Position numbers and translations under genes: made by a program
The notes under the pieces: generated by a model
The model's database searches: none
What the model was told of the DNA's origin: nothing
What the model saw: the letters and a program-made list of their open reading frames with translations, nothing else
Assembly (NCBI RefSeq): GCF_016802725.1
Contig: NC_052665.1
Coordinates: 15,568,501 to 15,632,500, forward strand
Direction of reading: 5' to 3'
DNA length: 64,000 nucleotides
Source of the DNA: Solenopsis invicta
Lineage: Eukaryota > Arthropoda > Insecta > Hymenoptera > Formicidae
Shown: positions 14,682 through 24,900 of the stretch, piece after piece
Layout: the number at the start of each line of letters is the position of its first letter
How positions within the stretch are numbered: the first letter of the stretch is position 1

Positions 14682-17600
14682 CTGAATTTTTATTATATTT
14701 AAAAAACCTTATTGATATTTATTCAGCACTGAATGTGATTGATGGATTCCTCGTTTATGTCATAGAGTATAACAATGACGATTAACGTAATTATTGATTC
14801 AACCTAAGAAGTCAAGCTTTTAAATGCTAACATGACACACATTGCTTTATATAATACAGTACTTCTACATAATAAAATATTTCTCTTTTATTGTACATTT
14901 GTATTAAATACGTCTCTGTATCGCACATTGAACTTTGTATCGAGCAATACGTGGAATCGCACAATTACGTTTAGCGCTAATGCGCGATGAGAATGCGAGC
15001 ATTAGTATCTCGCATGTGCCGCAAATTTTTCTTCATCTCGAGCCACGATAGTTTAACCCAATTTTGCTTTGTTTTGTTATTAACTTATTGTTACCGCTAA
15101 TGACTAATGCCAGCTATGTTAGCGTAATTACATGTGTAAATGAAACGACTAAGACTAATTGTATCTCTTATATAAAGGCAGTTTTTTTTTTGCAACGTCT
15201 AAATTAACCAGTGCGCATTAACAAGTCAATTGGGACATTAACCAGAACAAAGTGATACAAAGTGTGAAAGTTTTTTTTTTAGAATTGCGAGCGAGTAGTC
15301 GAAAAAATTTTTTTTCCTGACACACATGAGGACACTATATTTATTTACTTTAAATTAAATTTCAGCCTTTTTTGTAATGCTGTCACAGATAACATTGATT
15401 ATCGGCAGTCTACGGAGCAGTAGAGTACTGCATTATGACTTGTTGTTCAACATTCTACGATCACCTGTAGGATTCTTTGACACTACGCCGTCCGGCAGAA
15501 TATTAAACCGTTTTGCGAAGGATGTTGACGTAATAGACAACGTTCTACCTCATATTCTTAGGGCTGCGTTGATGTGTCTAGCATCGGTATGCGAGAGTTT
15601 AGTTTTAATTTCTGTATGCAAACACTATACAAATTAATGTTTAGGAGAATCACTGGTCCACCAATCGGTACATAATATCACATACAATTAATTACATAAC
15701 GATGAGAGTTAAAGAGCTTCCGATCTTCTCGCAGTCTCTATTATTCATTAATGCTAATTAATGATCAGTAGACGACTATCAGAAGCATACGCGTTATTAA
15801 TGAACGCGTAATTAATTAACGAGCCAACATAATTGCATGTTCGTAAACGCGACACCGTACGTGTCTCTCTTCTCACAGTGCAATCATACAAAATGCCACA
15901 TCTTTATCACTTCTCTTATCTTCTCGTTTTATCATCGTACATTACTCGCGCTCCATTTCTCTCACCATACACATTTATTATTTATACTTATATTTATTGC
16001 CTCTCTTTGATTATGTGCACCTCAATTCATGTGTGACTGCAGTGAGGAACTTGCATATATGACGTTTAGATGAAATCACAGGTGATGAGCAACTAATGAA
16101 AATGAACATTGCCGATCGTAGAGCTTTAAATAACTTTCTCTCACTCACTCGCAAGAAAATTTGAGTATATCCGATGTAATTCGTGGACGCAAATGTTCTG
16201 ATGTGTAAAAACTGACTTTTTTTTTAACCCGATAAATCAAAGTTGATTACCGATCGTTGTAGGCGTAACAGTATTCGCAATGGCGCTATTCCTGGCTAGA
16301 GGGACAGTAATCGCTTCTACGCGTATCTTCGAGAGTACGCTGCAACAGGTTCTTCGCAACCCAATGTCATTCTTTGACACAACTCCGATCGGCCGAATTC
16401 TTAGTCGGCTTGGTAAAGACATTGACGTTATTGACAATATCCTACCGATGTTTCTGCGTTCTTGGCTCACTTGCCTCTTTTCGGTATGATATTCTCATAT
16501 AACTACGCTTTGTACTGTATAAGTAATGAGCTTTGTGACAATTGTTATGAAGTAATTAATATTACGTTTCTTAATTGTCGAGCGACACTTGATAGATTGC
16601 TAGATAGATTGATATCTCCCTTCTTTCTTTTCTTGGTTTCAATTTATATTTAAATTTGCTTTGAAATGTTGATACTTTGCATGAAATATTCTTGTATTTT
16701 TTTATTATTTTTCTAAATGATTTTATGTTCCATCAGTAATTTACGTTACTTTATATGTTAATAAATTTTACATTGGAATTACTGAAACGATGGGATTTAC
16801 AAATGTGAAGTAAAAATATATTTATAGATGCAAAGAGTAAAAAATGCGGATTTTCAGCAGTAGGAACGTTATATTCTACCGAATTCGGACTTGACTGTTT
16901 ACGACTCTTTTCAATTACCATTTGAGAACGTTATTTTTAATTTCAACTTGTCTCACGACTGTCGTTGTGATAATTTAAATGTAGCATTATTTTGATAACG
17001 AAGCTTGAACTTTTCTTAGCACTTGCCGGCTAAGCGTATACAGGCACGGGTACGCTACTTGATTCGCGTAAGAAGTTGCCGGCAATCAGCAGAGCACGCA
17101 GGATCGACAAGCATAAAAGGACATGGTAAGAAATATCCTCGATGCTGCTTGCCTGGCTCAACAGCATTTGATTGAGCAGTTTACCCGTGCGTTTTGCGTT
17201 CAGCCGGTCAGGTAACAGCTACAGTTTGAATGGCTACTTTCTTCTTTAACTTTATCAAAAGATACGTTCCTGCTAACGAGATCCGATTTTTTTCAAGTGC
17301 ATCTGGAATAAAACACTGATGGAAAAATGTTGAAAAAAAATGTATGTGAGATTGTGATCGATAAGTCCTGATTCCGGCAATCTGTTAGGACTTAACCCGA
17401 AGATATAACTAAAATACGCAAAGTCGTATCAACGAATTGTACCTTTTCTGAGTTAAACAGTTCGCTCAGCTCTCGTGTTTGGGATTTGTTTTATGAAAGG
17501 GTGATTCATGCTTCTGCCAGATTTTATATTGTATCGTCCAGTCGCATTGCATAATATCGTAAAATTGATTGATCATTGATTATGGCGTGACAATTGCCTT

Positions 17601-20600
17601 AGTCATATCATGTTAGATTTTTGTCCGGGTATTTCTGTTGGAAGTGACGATGTTAGTATCGTTGATGATGTTCATTTTCGTATTGTCAATATACGCGTTT
17701 AGATCTAACGATTTAGGAACGCTTAAGAGACGATTGTCGACGATTTCGATTTTTCACAATCTGCTTTAATATCGTTTAAGACGGAACTTGGCTTTATCAA
17801 ATCATTATCATTCTCTTACATCGCTTAACAAACTCTATAATTTTTTCTTTTGATATTGAATTCTTTTTATACATTGAGTTTTTTTTTTTTTAGTTACCGT
17901 TTGAGAATGTTATTGATTTTAACTTGCCTCACGACTGCCGTCGTGACAATTTGTACAAGTACTGTATATAAATCATAGTGCAACCATAGTGTAGTATTTA
18001 TTCAAGGAATGGACACAATTATACCAGTAATATTCGTGTACAGAAATTTGGTCTTGCTTGTGCTTGATAACGCTTATTATTCTATCACTTGCTTGTGTAA
18101 CATCCTCCTAATTACGATTCTGCCTTCTGGGAACGTGTGACTTATTTGTATATCCTATTGCTATATATATCCTGTCTGGTATGCCACACAGCAAACTCCA
18201 CACCTTCGCATAACATGAGACCAGAGAGCGGTAGTTTAAGGTCCATGATGCATTTGAATATCGTGCAGCATTACGATAGAAAAGAGAAAGATAAAATGCG
18301 ATTTAAACAGCAATCATTCACCCGCGTTGAAAGGAGAAACGAGAAGCGCGTGTTTAAGTCCAATGTCAAAAATGTCTATATTTACGTGTAATCATTTCGT
18401 TTAATGTATAACACATTGCTTATAAAATAAGTTTTCGTTAATTTGTTTGCTGTTTTCCGAACGAATCGCGCGAACTGTATCAGGTGCGATTACAATGAAA
18501 ATCATCCATGTCTGATGTTGTAGCGATCGCGAGCTTTTTCTGCGATTTGGCACCGCAGCTGGGTTGTTGGTTGGCTGCTCGCCAGATGCACATAGTGATG
18601 CTGCGTGCTGTGATGCGTGCCCCATTGACCTTCTTTGATACGACTCCTATTGGTCGTATTATCTCCAGGTTTGCTAAAGACGTGGACGTACTGGATACAT
18701 CTCTTCCCCCACAAATTTCTGATACCATCTATTGCTTGTTCGAGGTAATTTCTTTCGCAGCGTGCCTTTCGACAATACCGGTTGGGATCTCTTATCTTAT
18801 TGCTTTCCCCGTATCTTCTCGACCCCCTCGCAGTTTGAGTTCCATCACCTTTCCGCCGAAGAACTTTACATACACCTCCTTAGACTGTGAACCAGATATT
18901 CTAGGATATATAATTTGTGTTTGTTAAGAGGTGCCTGAATAATGGTGGTATTTGGTATATTATTGTATACGCTGGACATTGTGGACGGGGTACAAATCCC
19001 CGTATGTAGCTTTGCAAACTTGGTTTTATAGAGAATATATTTGGAACGCAATTAAATGTATTGTAGAGTCCGCCAGTCCGTGTATAATTGTGTCCGTCCT
19101 TGTAGAACGACTGCAGTCGATGAACTAGCTATCTGTACCGGAATAAAAAAGAGTACTTTAGTAGTGTCGAGTTTGACTTAAAAGAAACTTAAGTATATCT
19201 TGACGCTAATATGTCCATGCTTGTGTACATTGCTTACATGTCCTTGTCTATTTATACACAGCGATAATCATATTCATGGTACATGTTGATGGGCCTATGT
19301 AACGGTCAGTCTTGCTTTTCTTTTTGTACGAACAACTGTTTTTCGGAAGAGATATGAGCGCTTCATTCAATAGAATTTTCTGCATGAAAATCATGTATTA
19401 GTCATTTTTTTTATTTATACTCTCCTTTTACGAAGCTGATTGGTTCGATCACAACTTTGTGTTTATTTATTTATATATGTATTTTTTTTACACACAGATA
19501 TTCTCCTCCTGTTTCAATTAATTTATACACAGTACGGTAATATTAACATCTTGCGCGTTCTTTATGTTTCTAGTTTCTCTATGTCGCTAGTTTCTTATGA
19601 GATTAATGAATATTTTCAATGTTATTAACGGTTGATATGCATTGCAGGTAATAGCTACTCTCGTTGTCATAAGCTACAGTACACCTATATTTATCGCGGT
19701 GATACTGCCAATAGGCGCGATTTATTACTTCATTCAACGTTTTTACGTTGCCACGTCGCGCCAATTAAAACGATTAGAGTCCGTGTCGAGATCTCCTATA
19801 TACTCGCATTTCAGTGAATCGGTGACTGGTATGTTTAAAATTTAAAGTATATTGCATGTCCTATAATATTTCATTTATTAACATTTATATTCCTAAAAAT
19901 ATCTACCATTTAGGTGCGCAAATAATTAGAGCGTATGGCGTGCAAGAACAATTTATCCATGAATCTGAAAATAGAGTGGATTTCAATCAAGTGTGTTACT
20001 TTCCTAGCATTATTGCAAACAGGTATATATCTACAAGATAACGTAATTACATTTTTCTATTCCTAAACCTTAACCGAAACGCATATGTTGCAGATGGCTG
20101 GCCGTGAGATTAGAGATGGTTGGAAATTTAATTATATTTTTCGCAGCTCTATTCGCTGTTTTAGGTAGAGATACTATGAGTTCAGGACTTGTTGGTCTAT
20201 CGGTCAGCTACGCCTTACAAGTAAGATATAATTGACAAATTATACAATATATTTTATAACATTATATACAATGTAATATTTTTTATCATGTCGCTAAAAC
20301 ATCTCTCTATGATAAAGCTAAGTTAAAATATTAAAAGTGTTTAAAACGCTTACTATGTGCGGTAATATTTATAAATTTATCGTGTATTTGTGTATGAGAA
20401 TTCATGTTACGTCTGCTACAGATTACCCAGACCTTAAACTGGCTGGTGCGTATGACGTCTGATGTCGAGACAAATATCGTTGCGGTAGAGAGAATAAAGG
20501 AGTACGGCGAGACCACGCAAGAGGCGTCGTGGAAAAACGCGGAGAATATGCCTGCGAAAGAGTGGCCTAAGCACGGTCGCGTCGACTTCAAAGACTTCAA

Positions 20601-21934
20601 AGTACGCTACAGGGAGGGATTGGATCTCGTGCTGAACGGTTTGACGTTTAGCGTCCTCGGCGGCGAGAAGATTGGCATAGTGGGTAGAACCGGCGCTGGA
20701 AAGTCGTCCTTGACATTAGCGCTCTTCAGAATAATCGAGGCGGCTCATGGGAAGATCTTGATCGACGACGTCGATATTTCGAAGCTGGGCCTTCACGATT
20801 TGCGCTCGAGATTGACCATTATTCCTCAGGATCCCGTATTGTTCTCAGGAACTCTAAGGATGAATCTGGATCCCTTTAATTGCTATTCCGACGAGGAAGT
20901 TTGGAGAGCGTTGGAGCACGCTCATTTGAAATTATTTGTAAAAAGTATGAGCAGTCTTATGATCTTTTATTAAAACATTTTGAAATTGTACTCTCGAAGA
21001 ATTTAGTATATTTTTTTTTTTTCCAGACTTGCCAAGCGCTCTTTTACATGAAGTCACTGAAGGTGGGGAAAATTTGAGCGTAGGGCAACGACAGTTGATC
21101 TGTTTGGCAAGAGCATTGCTTAGGAAAACGAAAGTTCTGATATTGGATGAGGCGACAGCCGCGGTTGATTTAGAAACAGACGATTTAATTCAGACTACCA
21201 TCCGCCAAGAATTTAAGGATTGTACAGTTCTTACAATAGCCCACAGACTCAACACTATTTTAGATTCTGACAGGTACGTTTCGAGTTATGGGTTGAACGA
21301 AAATCGTAGCGGCACTTATGTAATTAAATATTTTTTCAAGACAATTAGATAATAATATTTTAATTTTTATCTAATTTTCTTTTAATTTACTCCAATTGTG
21401 TTTTAAATTAAAAGCTGCAATCATATATTATAAATTTAAATATTTTAAAATTAAAATTGAAATAAAATAATATATAATTGTAATTTTTAATTACAAGTCA
21501 ATGATTCAAAAATGAATTAAGAAAAAAAAGAAGGTGTCGTGATGAAAATAAATGCAAATTGTTTAGAGCCTTTATTTCTGAATTACAAAAAATTCAAAAG
21601 CTGTTTGAAATGATTGCCCCAGTAACGAATGTACTCTTAATGTTAGATTACATCAAGATGTGCCGCATTGTGTGTTACAGCGGAAGTTTGGGCGACTGCC
21701 TCTATTTTAGTTTCCGCTTTTATTATATTAAATAAATTTCATGTATTAATCACGATACGATCTAACTATTTTCAATTTTTGACGTATATTACAAACGACG
21801 TATATTAATCATGTTTCAGGGTGATTGTACTAGACAACGGTCTGATCGTCGAATATGATTCTCCGGAAGTGCTACTTCGCAATTCATCTAGCTCTTTTTA
21901 CAGTATGGCTAAGGACGCAGGTCTAGCTGCTTAA
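1820..21934 (+). CDS. MRP: ABCC-family ABC transporter, MRP1-type, complete
   Basis: Full-length ATP-driven exporter of organic anions and conjugates, expected in the plasma membrane. Coding exons: 1820-1870, 6528-6827, 7027-7164, 7447-7560, 7918-8117, 8664-8849, 9142-9775, 10137-10283, 10562-10646, 10727-10926, 11262-11763, 12415-12598, 12684-12816, 12933-13152, one of 15366-15586 / 16263-16483 / 18524-18744, 19648-19828, 19914-20022, 20094-20220, 20422-20944, 21027-21273, 21820-21934. The sum is 4617 nt, 1538 aa, as usual for MRP1. The N-terminal TMD0 is present. NBD1 has Walker A GTVGSGKSS (about 658-666), LSGGQ (748-752) and a Walker B ending in DD, the usual degenerate ABCC site. NBD2 has GRTGAGKSS (1332-1340), LSVGQ and LDEAT. 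The protein ends MAKDAGLAA. The first ATG fits the short MRP N-terminus. Intron 1 is 4.7 kb. The exon cluster is described separately. Confidence 0.96.
2464..2500. repeat. perfect GC-rich 14-bp-stem hairpin
   Basis: GAAGGTTTCGCGTC at 2464-2477 is the exact reverse complement of 2487-2500, around a 9-nt loop. It lies about 600 nt into MRP intron 1. Confidence 0.8.
2821..2846. repeat. perfect 12-bp-stem palindrome
   Basis: TGCCGTGCGCGA at 2821-2832 pairs exactly with 2835-2846 around the dinucleotide GA. It lies in the GC-rich proximal part of MRP intron 1. Confidence 0.8.
3596..3882. repeat. fold-back repeat with internal duplication
   Basis: The outer ends around 3598-3623 and 3812-3834 are imperfect reverse complements; both contain a TACAATGGATAC-like core. 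A roughly 40-nt unit beginning GATTCTAAAATTTT at about 3690 recurs at about 3841. It looks like a degraded small inverted-repeat transposon with a partial second copy. No coding content. Confidence 0.55.
4189..4257. repeat. near-ideal long hairpin, 33-bp perfect arms
   Basis: Arms 4189-4221 and 4225-4257 are exact reverse complements separated by only 3 nt (ATA). It lies in the AT-rich part of MRP intron 1. Arm identity suggests a recent origin or gene-conversion-like maintenance. Confidence 0.9.
5729..5961. repeat. fold-back element with 23-bp direct repeat
   Basis: The left side (about 5730-5785, containing TCGACGATTAATTTAATCA) is an imperfect reverse complement of about 5900-5945. A 23-nt unit beginning CTGATTGAATTAATCGTCG occurs exactly twice, at 5908-5930 and 5939-5961. 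A related motif occurs at about 55667-55690 in the Bax inhibitor intron, so this is a dispersed family. Confidence 0.55.
10310..10478. mobile_element. TA-flanked MITE, Tc1/mariner-like
   Basis: A 169-bp element with terminal inverted repeats of about 37 bp. It begins CAGTCGTGAGCTAAAAGG and ends with the reverse complement. TA dinucleotides flank it at 10308-10309 and 10479-10480, as for Tc1/mariner insertions. There is no transposase. It lies 26 nt downstream of the 5' splice site of the MRP exon ending at 10283. Confidence 0.85.
13153..15365 (+). other. MRP intron upstream of the alternative exon cluster
   Basis: A 2.2-kb intron between the constitutive exon ending in phase 1 at 13152 and the first alternative exon. 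It is AT-rich and holds the long TG microsatellite. No further copy of the conserved FFDTTP segment is visible. Confidence 0.75.
14599..14680. repeat. (TG)41 microsatellite
   Basis: 82 nt of uninterrupted TG lies in the MRP intron about 700 nt upstream of alternative exon A. On the transcript this is a (UG)n tract. UG-rich runs are known binding sites for TDP-43 and CELF-type splicing factors, so a regulatory role is possible but not shown. Confidence 0.97.
15366..15586 (+). CDS. MRP: MRP alternative exon A (mutually exclusive)
   Basis: 221 nt, entering with 2 nt of a split codon and leaving in phase 0. The acceptor is TTTCAG and the donor GTATGC. It encodes the end of the first helix and the first cytoplasmic loop of the second transmembrane domain, with FFDTTPSGRILNRF and DVDVIDNVLP. 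Human MRP1 has FFERTPSGNLVNRF at the same place. It matches exons B and C in length, phase and loop motif but differs in the flanking helices. Confidence 0.93.
16263..16483 (+). CDS. MRP: MRP alternative exon B (mutually exclusive)
   Basis: 221 nt with the same phases as exon A; acceptor TTGTAG, donor GTATGA. It encodes FFDTTPIGRILSRLGKDIDV followed by IDNILP. The first helix differs (VFAMALFLARG), as does the segment after the loop (MFLRSWLTCLFS). It lies 676 nt downstream of exon A. Using A and B together would add 442 nt and shift the frame. Confidence 0.93.
16915..16976 (+). repeat. duplicated intronic element, copy 1
   Basis: A 62-nt segment about 430 nt downstream of exon B, starting TTACCATTTGAGAACG. 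A second copy lies at 17894-17952. It contains CTCACGACTGTCGTTGTGA, which can fold as TCACGAC against GTTGTGA with one G-U pair. See the findings for its possible role in exon choice. Confidence 0.75.
17020..17225 (-). other. GC-richer island with a short reverse-strand open frame
   Basis: About 200 nt of clearly higher GC content than the surrounding intron. On the reverse strand a frame from the ATG at 17167 to the stop at 17030 is open for 45 codons; with upstream codons it stays open from about 17215. The translation (including LLNQMLLSQASSIED) is protein-like, but I do not recognise it. On the plus strand it has GTAAGA and GTAACA donor-like sites but no open 221-nt exon. It could be a transferred fragment, a transposon relic or a decayed exon. 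Confidence 0.3.
17894..17952 (+). repeat. duplicated intronic element, copy 2
   Basis: A 59-nt copy of the element at 16915-16976, starting TTACCGTTTGAGAATG, about 570 nt upstream of exon C. The hairpin is perfect here: TCACGAC and GTCGTGA around a 4-nt loop. Apart from one 3-nt gap, nearly all differences from copy 1 are transitions. Confidence 0.75.
18524..18744 (+). CDS. MRP: MRP alternative exon C (mutually exclusive)
   Basis: 221 nt with the same phases as A and B; acceptor TTGTAG, donor GTAATT. It encodes FFDTTPIGRIISRFAKDVDV followed by LDTSLPPQISDTIYCLFE. The first helix region is quite different and carries two cysteines and a tryptophan. The third alternative sits 2.04 kb after B and 903 nt before the shared exon at 19648. 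Confidence 0.93.
18745..19647 (+). other. MRP intron downstream of the alternative exon cluster
   Basis: A 903-nt intron before the shared exon at 19648. No fourth copy of the alternative exon was found. Short open frames here lack the FFDTTP motif. Confidence 0.7.
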
Positions 21935-24900
21935 GTAAAAAATTCATATCACGATTTTTTTAGCTATACGTTATTCGCGAGTCGACGTCGAAATAAATGA
22001 TACGCAGAAAGCTATAGAACAAAAACAGGCATAGAGCCTTTAGCATAGATTAATTTGTATAGCGCAATATTTCTACGCAGAACAAGCGAGAGCGTTTGAC
22101 GTAACCGACGGTGCAATAGCGCTGAAGTCTTGTCAGAATTGTTGCCAGATCTTATTTCTTGATGAGTAATGACTCTTCGCGATTGTATCGTCGATTATCG
22201 AACCTCATATATTCTAGGAATAAGTTTTGTAGTGACGTCTTTCATCATACGAAGCAAACAACGCGACACACCTCATTTCTAAACTAGCGTCGATATCCAA
22301 TCTAACTTTAACTGGGCAGTAGTCGGGTGGATTCCTGTTTGATCAATATGTTAGCATTCTAATAAATAGAATATCAACGATTTATTTTTCATGACGCACT
22401 CTCTCTTTATTATGCCTGTCCATCTTTATAACTTGTAATTAACGTACTTAATTACAAATATTTTTGTGAAAGCAGATTTTTATCTGCTTTATTCGCATTT
22501 GTAGAGCAGCGATACTTATTTAAATTATATTGTATAATATATAATATATTAATACTATATTTAATATTGATACGATAATATCGTATTATGTATCATTATT
22601 ATAGAGGGTGTTTCAAAAGTGAAATTTTATGTACTTACGGAGTGTAATAGTGTTGAATAATTTTTAAGTAAATATTTTTTTAAAAATAGCATTTGCAAAC
22701 CAAAGAATTAATTAGGAATAGGTTTCTAAAATATTTGATCAAGCGATAGGAATCTTTGTACCCGACAACTTCTAAGTTAAATTATGCCCATTTGAATAGT
22801 TCCAGCTATTGAAGTAAGCCTCGATAAAAACGCGTGTACAGTGATCGATAAAAATGCGTGTTCACTCAGATTAAAAAAGAAGAGGAAAGAAAACGAAGAG
22901 TTAATTAACCAAGATTGTTCCAAATAACCCATTAATTTAGATAAATGAACTTCAAAATACTGTTCTTATAATTACTGCTTGAACGATATTTGGGATGTGT
23001 TCTCTATAGATTTAAGCATGCATAAATTTTTTTCCATAGATTATATCGTTCATTTAGAAAAGTGCATTTTTTACATTTTCCGTTAACATATGACAATCAA
23101 TCGTAATAATATTATTTGTTTTTATCTTTATTAAATTACACACATAATAGATCAATCGAAATGTATTTGGTGCATATTAGATACAAGTTAATTTTAAATC
23201 GAACCATTCACTACCGCTTATATGTGACTTAATATTTTATTTTTACATAAGTCACATTTATTAAAGCGAATAATGACAGTGTTATAGTGACAATTTCAAT
23301 TTAGTATACATTTTGTATGCGGCAAAAGTATTTTGGGAAGTAATGTGACATCACATTTTACTGTATATACTCTATCCCTTTATAAAGTTTCATGTATTAT
23401 CCAAAGTATATATAATAGTTATGTAACATCTGTGCCTATTTTACAATGAGCAGAGAAATCGCATTTAGTATCAACGATACTACGCAAACTTTTTAAGCTG
23501 TAACTCATACTTTGTTTCTTTTCAAATGATTTTATCGCCTTCATAGGTAAATCATACTTTAGCTAGTGTTCTCTTAAACTATTTTCTATTTTGTATAGAA
23601 GTCGTACATGTACTAGATTTGTATAGCATTTTAATCTCTTTAATATCATATATATTATTAGATTGTCATTGGATACTTTTGATAGTATTAATATTGCATT
23701 AACTTGCCTTGTTTTATTATATTATTATTTTGTATTTGTTACTTTATTCGTAAAAGTAAGGCTGTTGAAAACGAGGTAATTATTAGAGGTCATTCTACAA
23801 TCGCCTAGTGCCTATTAAAGTTCCATCATTTGGAAGTAATAATTTAATATTCATGAGAAAAGCTACAATTAAACTTACAAAGGAAGGAAGCGTGTTGTTT
23901 ATTCAATAACAAGCGTATCCGAGCTATGATATAAATATAAAAGCCAAACCGCCAAGTAAACAAAGTTACGCCAGCACGTTAACTCGATGCAATTAATATA
24001 ATCTACTTAAGCTTTCTTTCGCAAAACTGCAAGACTTGCAGATCTGGTATAACCAGATTATGATTAGAAAATACTTCAGTATCCTGACTACAAGTTCCAA
24101 ATTTATATCGAGAGATCTCTTTTTACAATTTTATTAGTAAGTTGCATTTAAATTTTAGTAAATTACCATTTAAATCAAAATATAAAGTGTACAAAAACTG
24201 TCCGTTCATTAAACTCACGTAACGATTTATATTTTTCGTTTAATATAAGTTTTGTTGTTTTATGAAATTTGGCTCTTTGTGTATCTGTACAAAACTTTCA
24301 TTATCGACATATTTATAATCTTTTTCTCGTGTAAAGTTAGAAATTCGTAGAAATTTATCTTGCCATTCATAAAGCTATGAATATTAAACGATCTTTCAAC
24401 TCTTTTTCGAATTTAGCTACTTAATAAGTTGTGCCGCGAACATGTGTTCGACTAAATTGGAATGAAAATTTACTTGAATATTTAATATTCACAATGCTTG
24501 AAAATCTGCCTCGAAAGAGTTACACAAGATTAATTATTTACGATTATATATTGCGAAGAGAAAACGCGAAATTGTATTCTGGCACTATTGTTAATAATGT
24601 ATAGATTAAAGCACTCATTAAATATTTTTTGTTAACTTTTTACTTAGAGGTTACACTTATGGTTTCAATTAAATTATAATATCTATTGTTTTTAGCAACG
24701 CATCTTGTTTAATTAAACTTCTCGAAACCCGAGCACAGCGGCGATGAATCGTACGTTTCCTTTTTTTAGCTTTTTCTTTAATGCATCCATTACTGTTTAA
24801 GATGTTTAATATATATCTGAAGTTTATATATCTGAACAATGCTGATTTATGTAGATATAAAACGAAAAAGATATGTAAACGCGCAAAAAATTTCGATATC

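Noticed and set aside
22605..22640. GGGTGTTTCAAAAGT, reminiscent of some transposon ends
   Set aside because: No matching inverted end or target duplication was found nearby.
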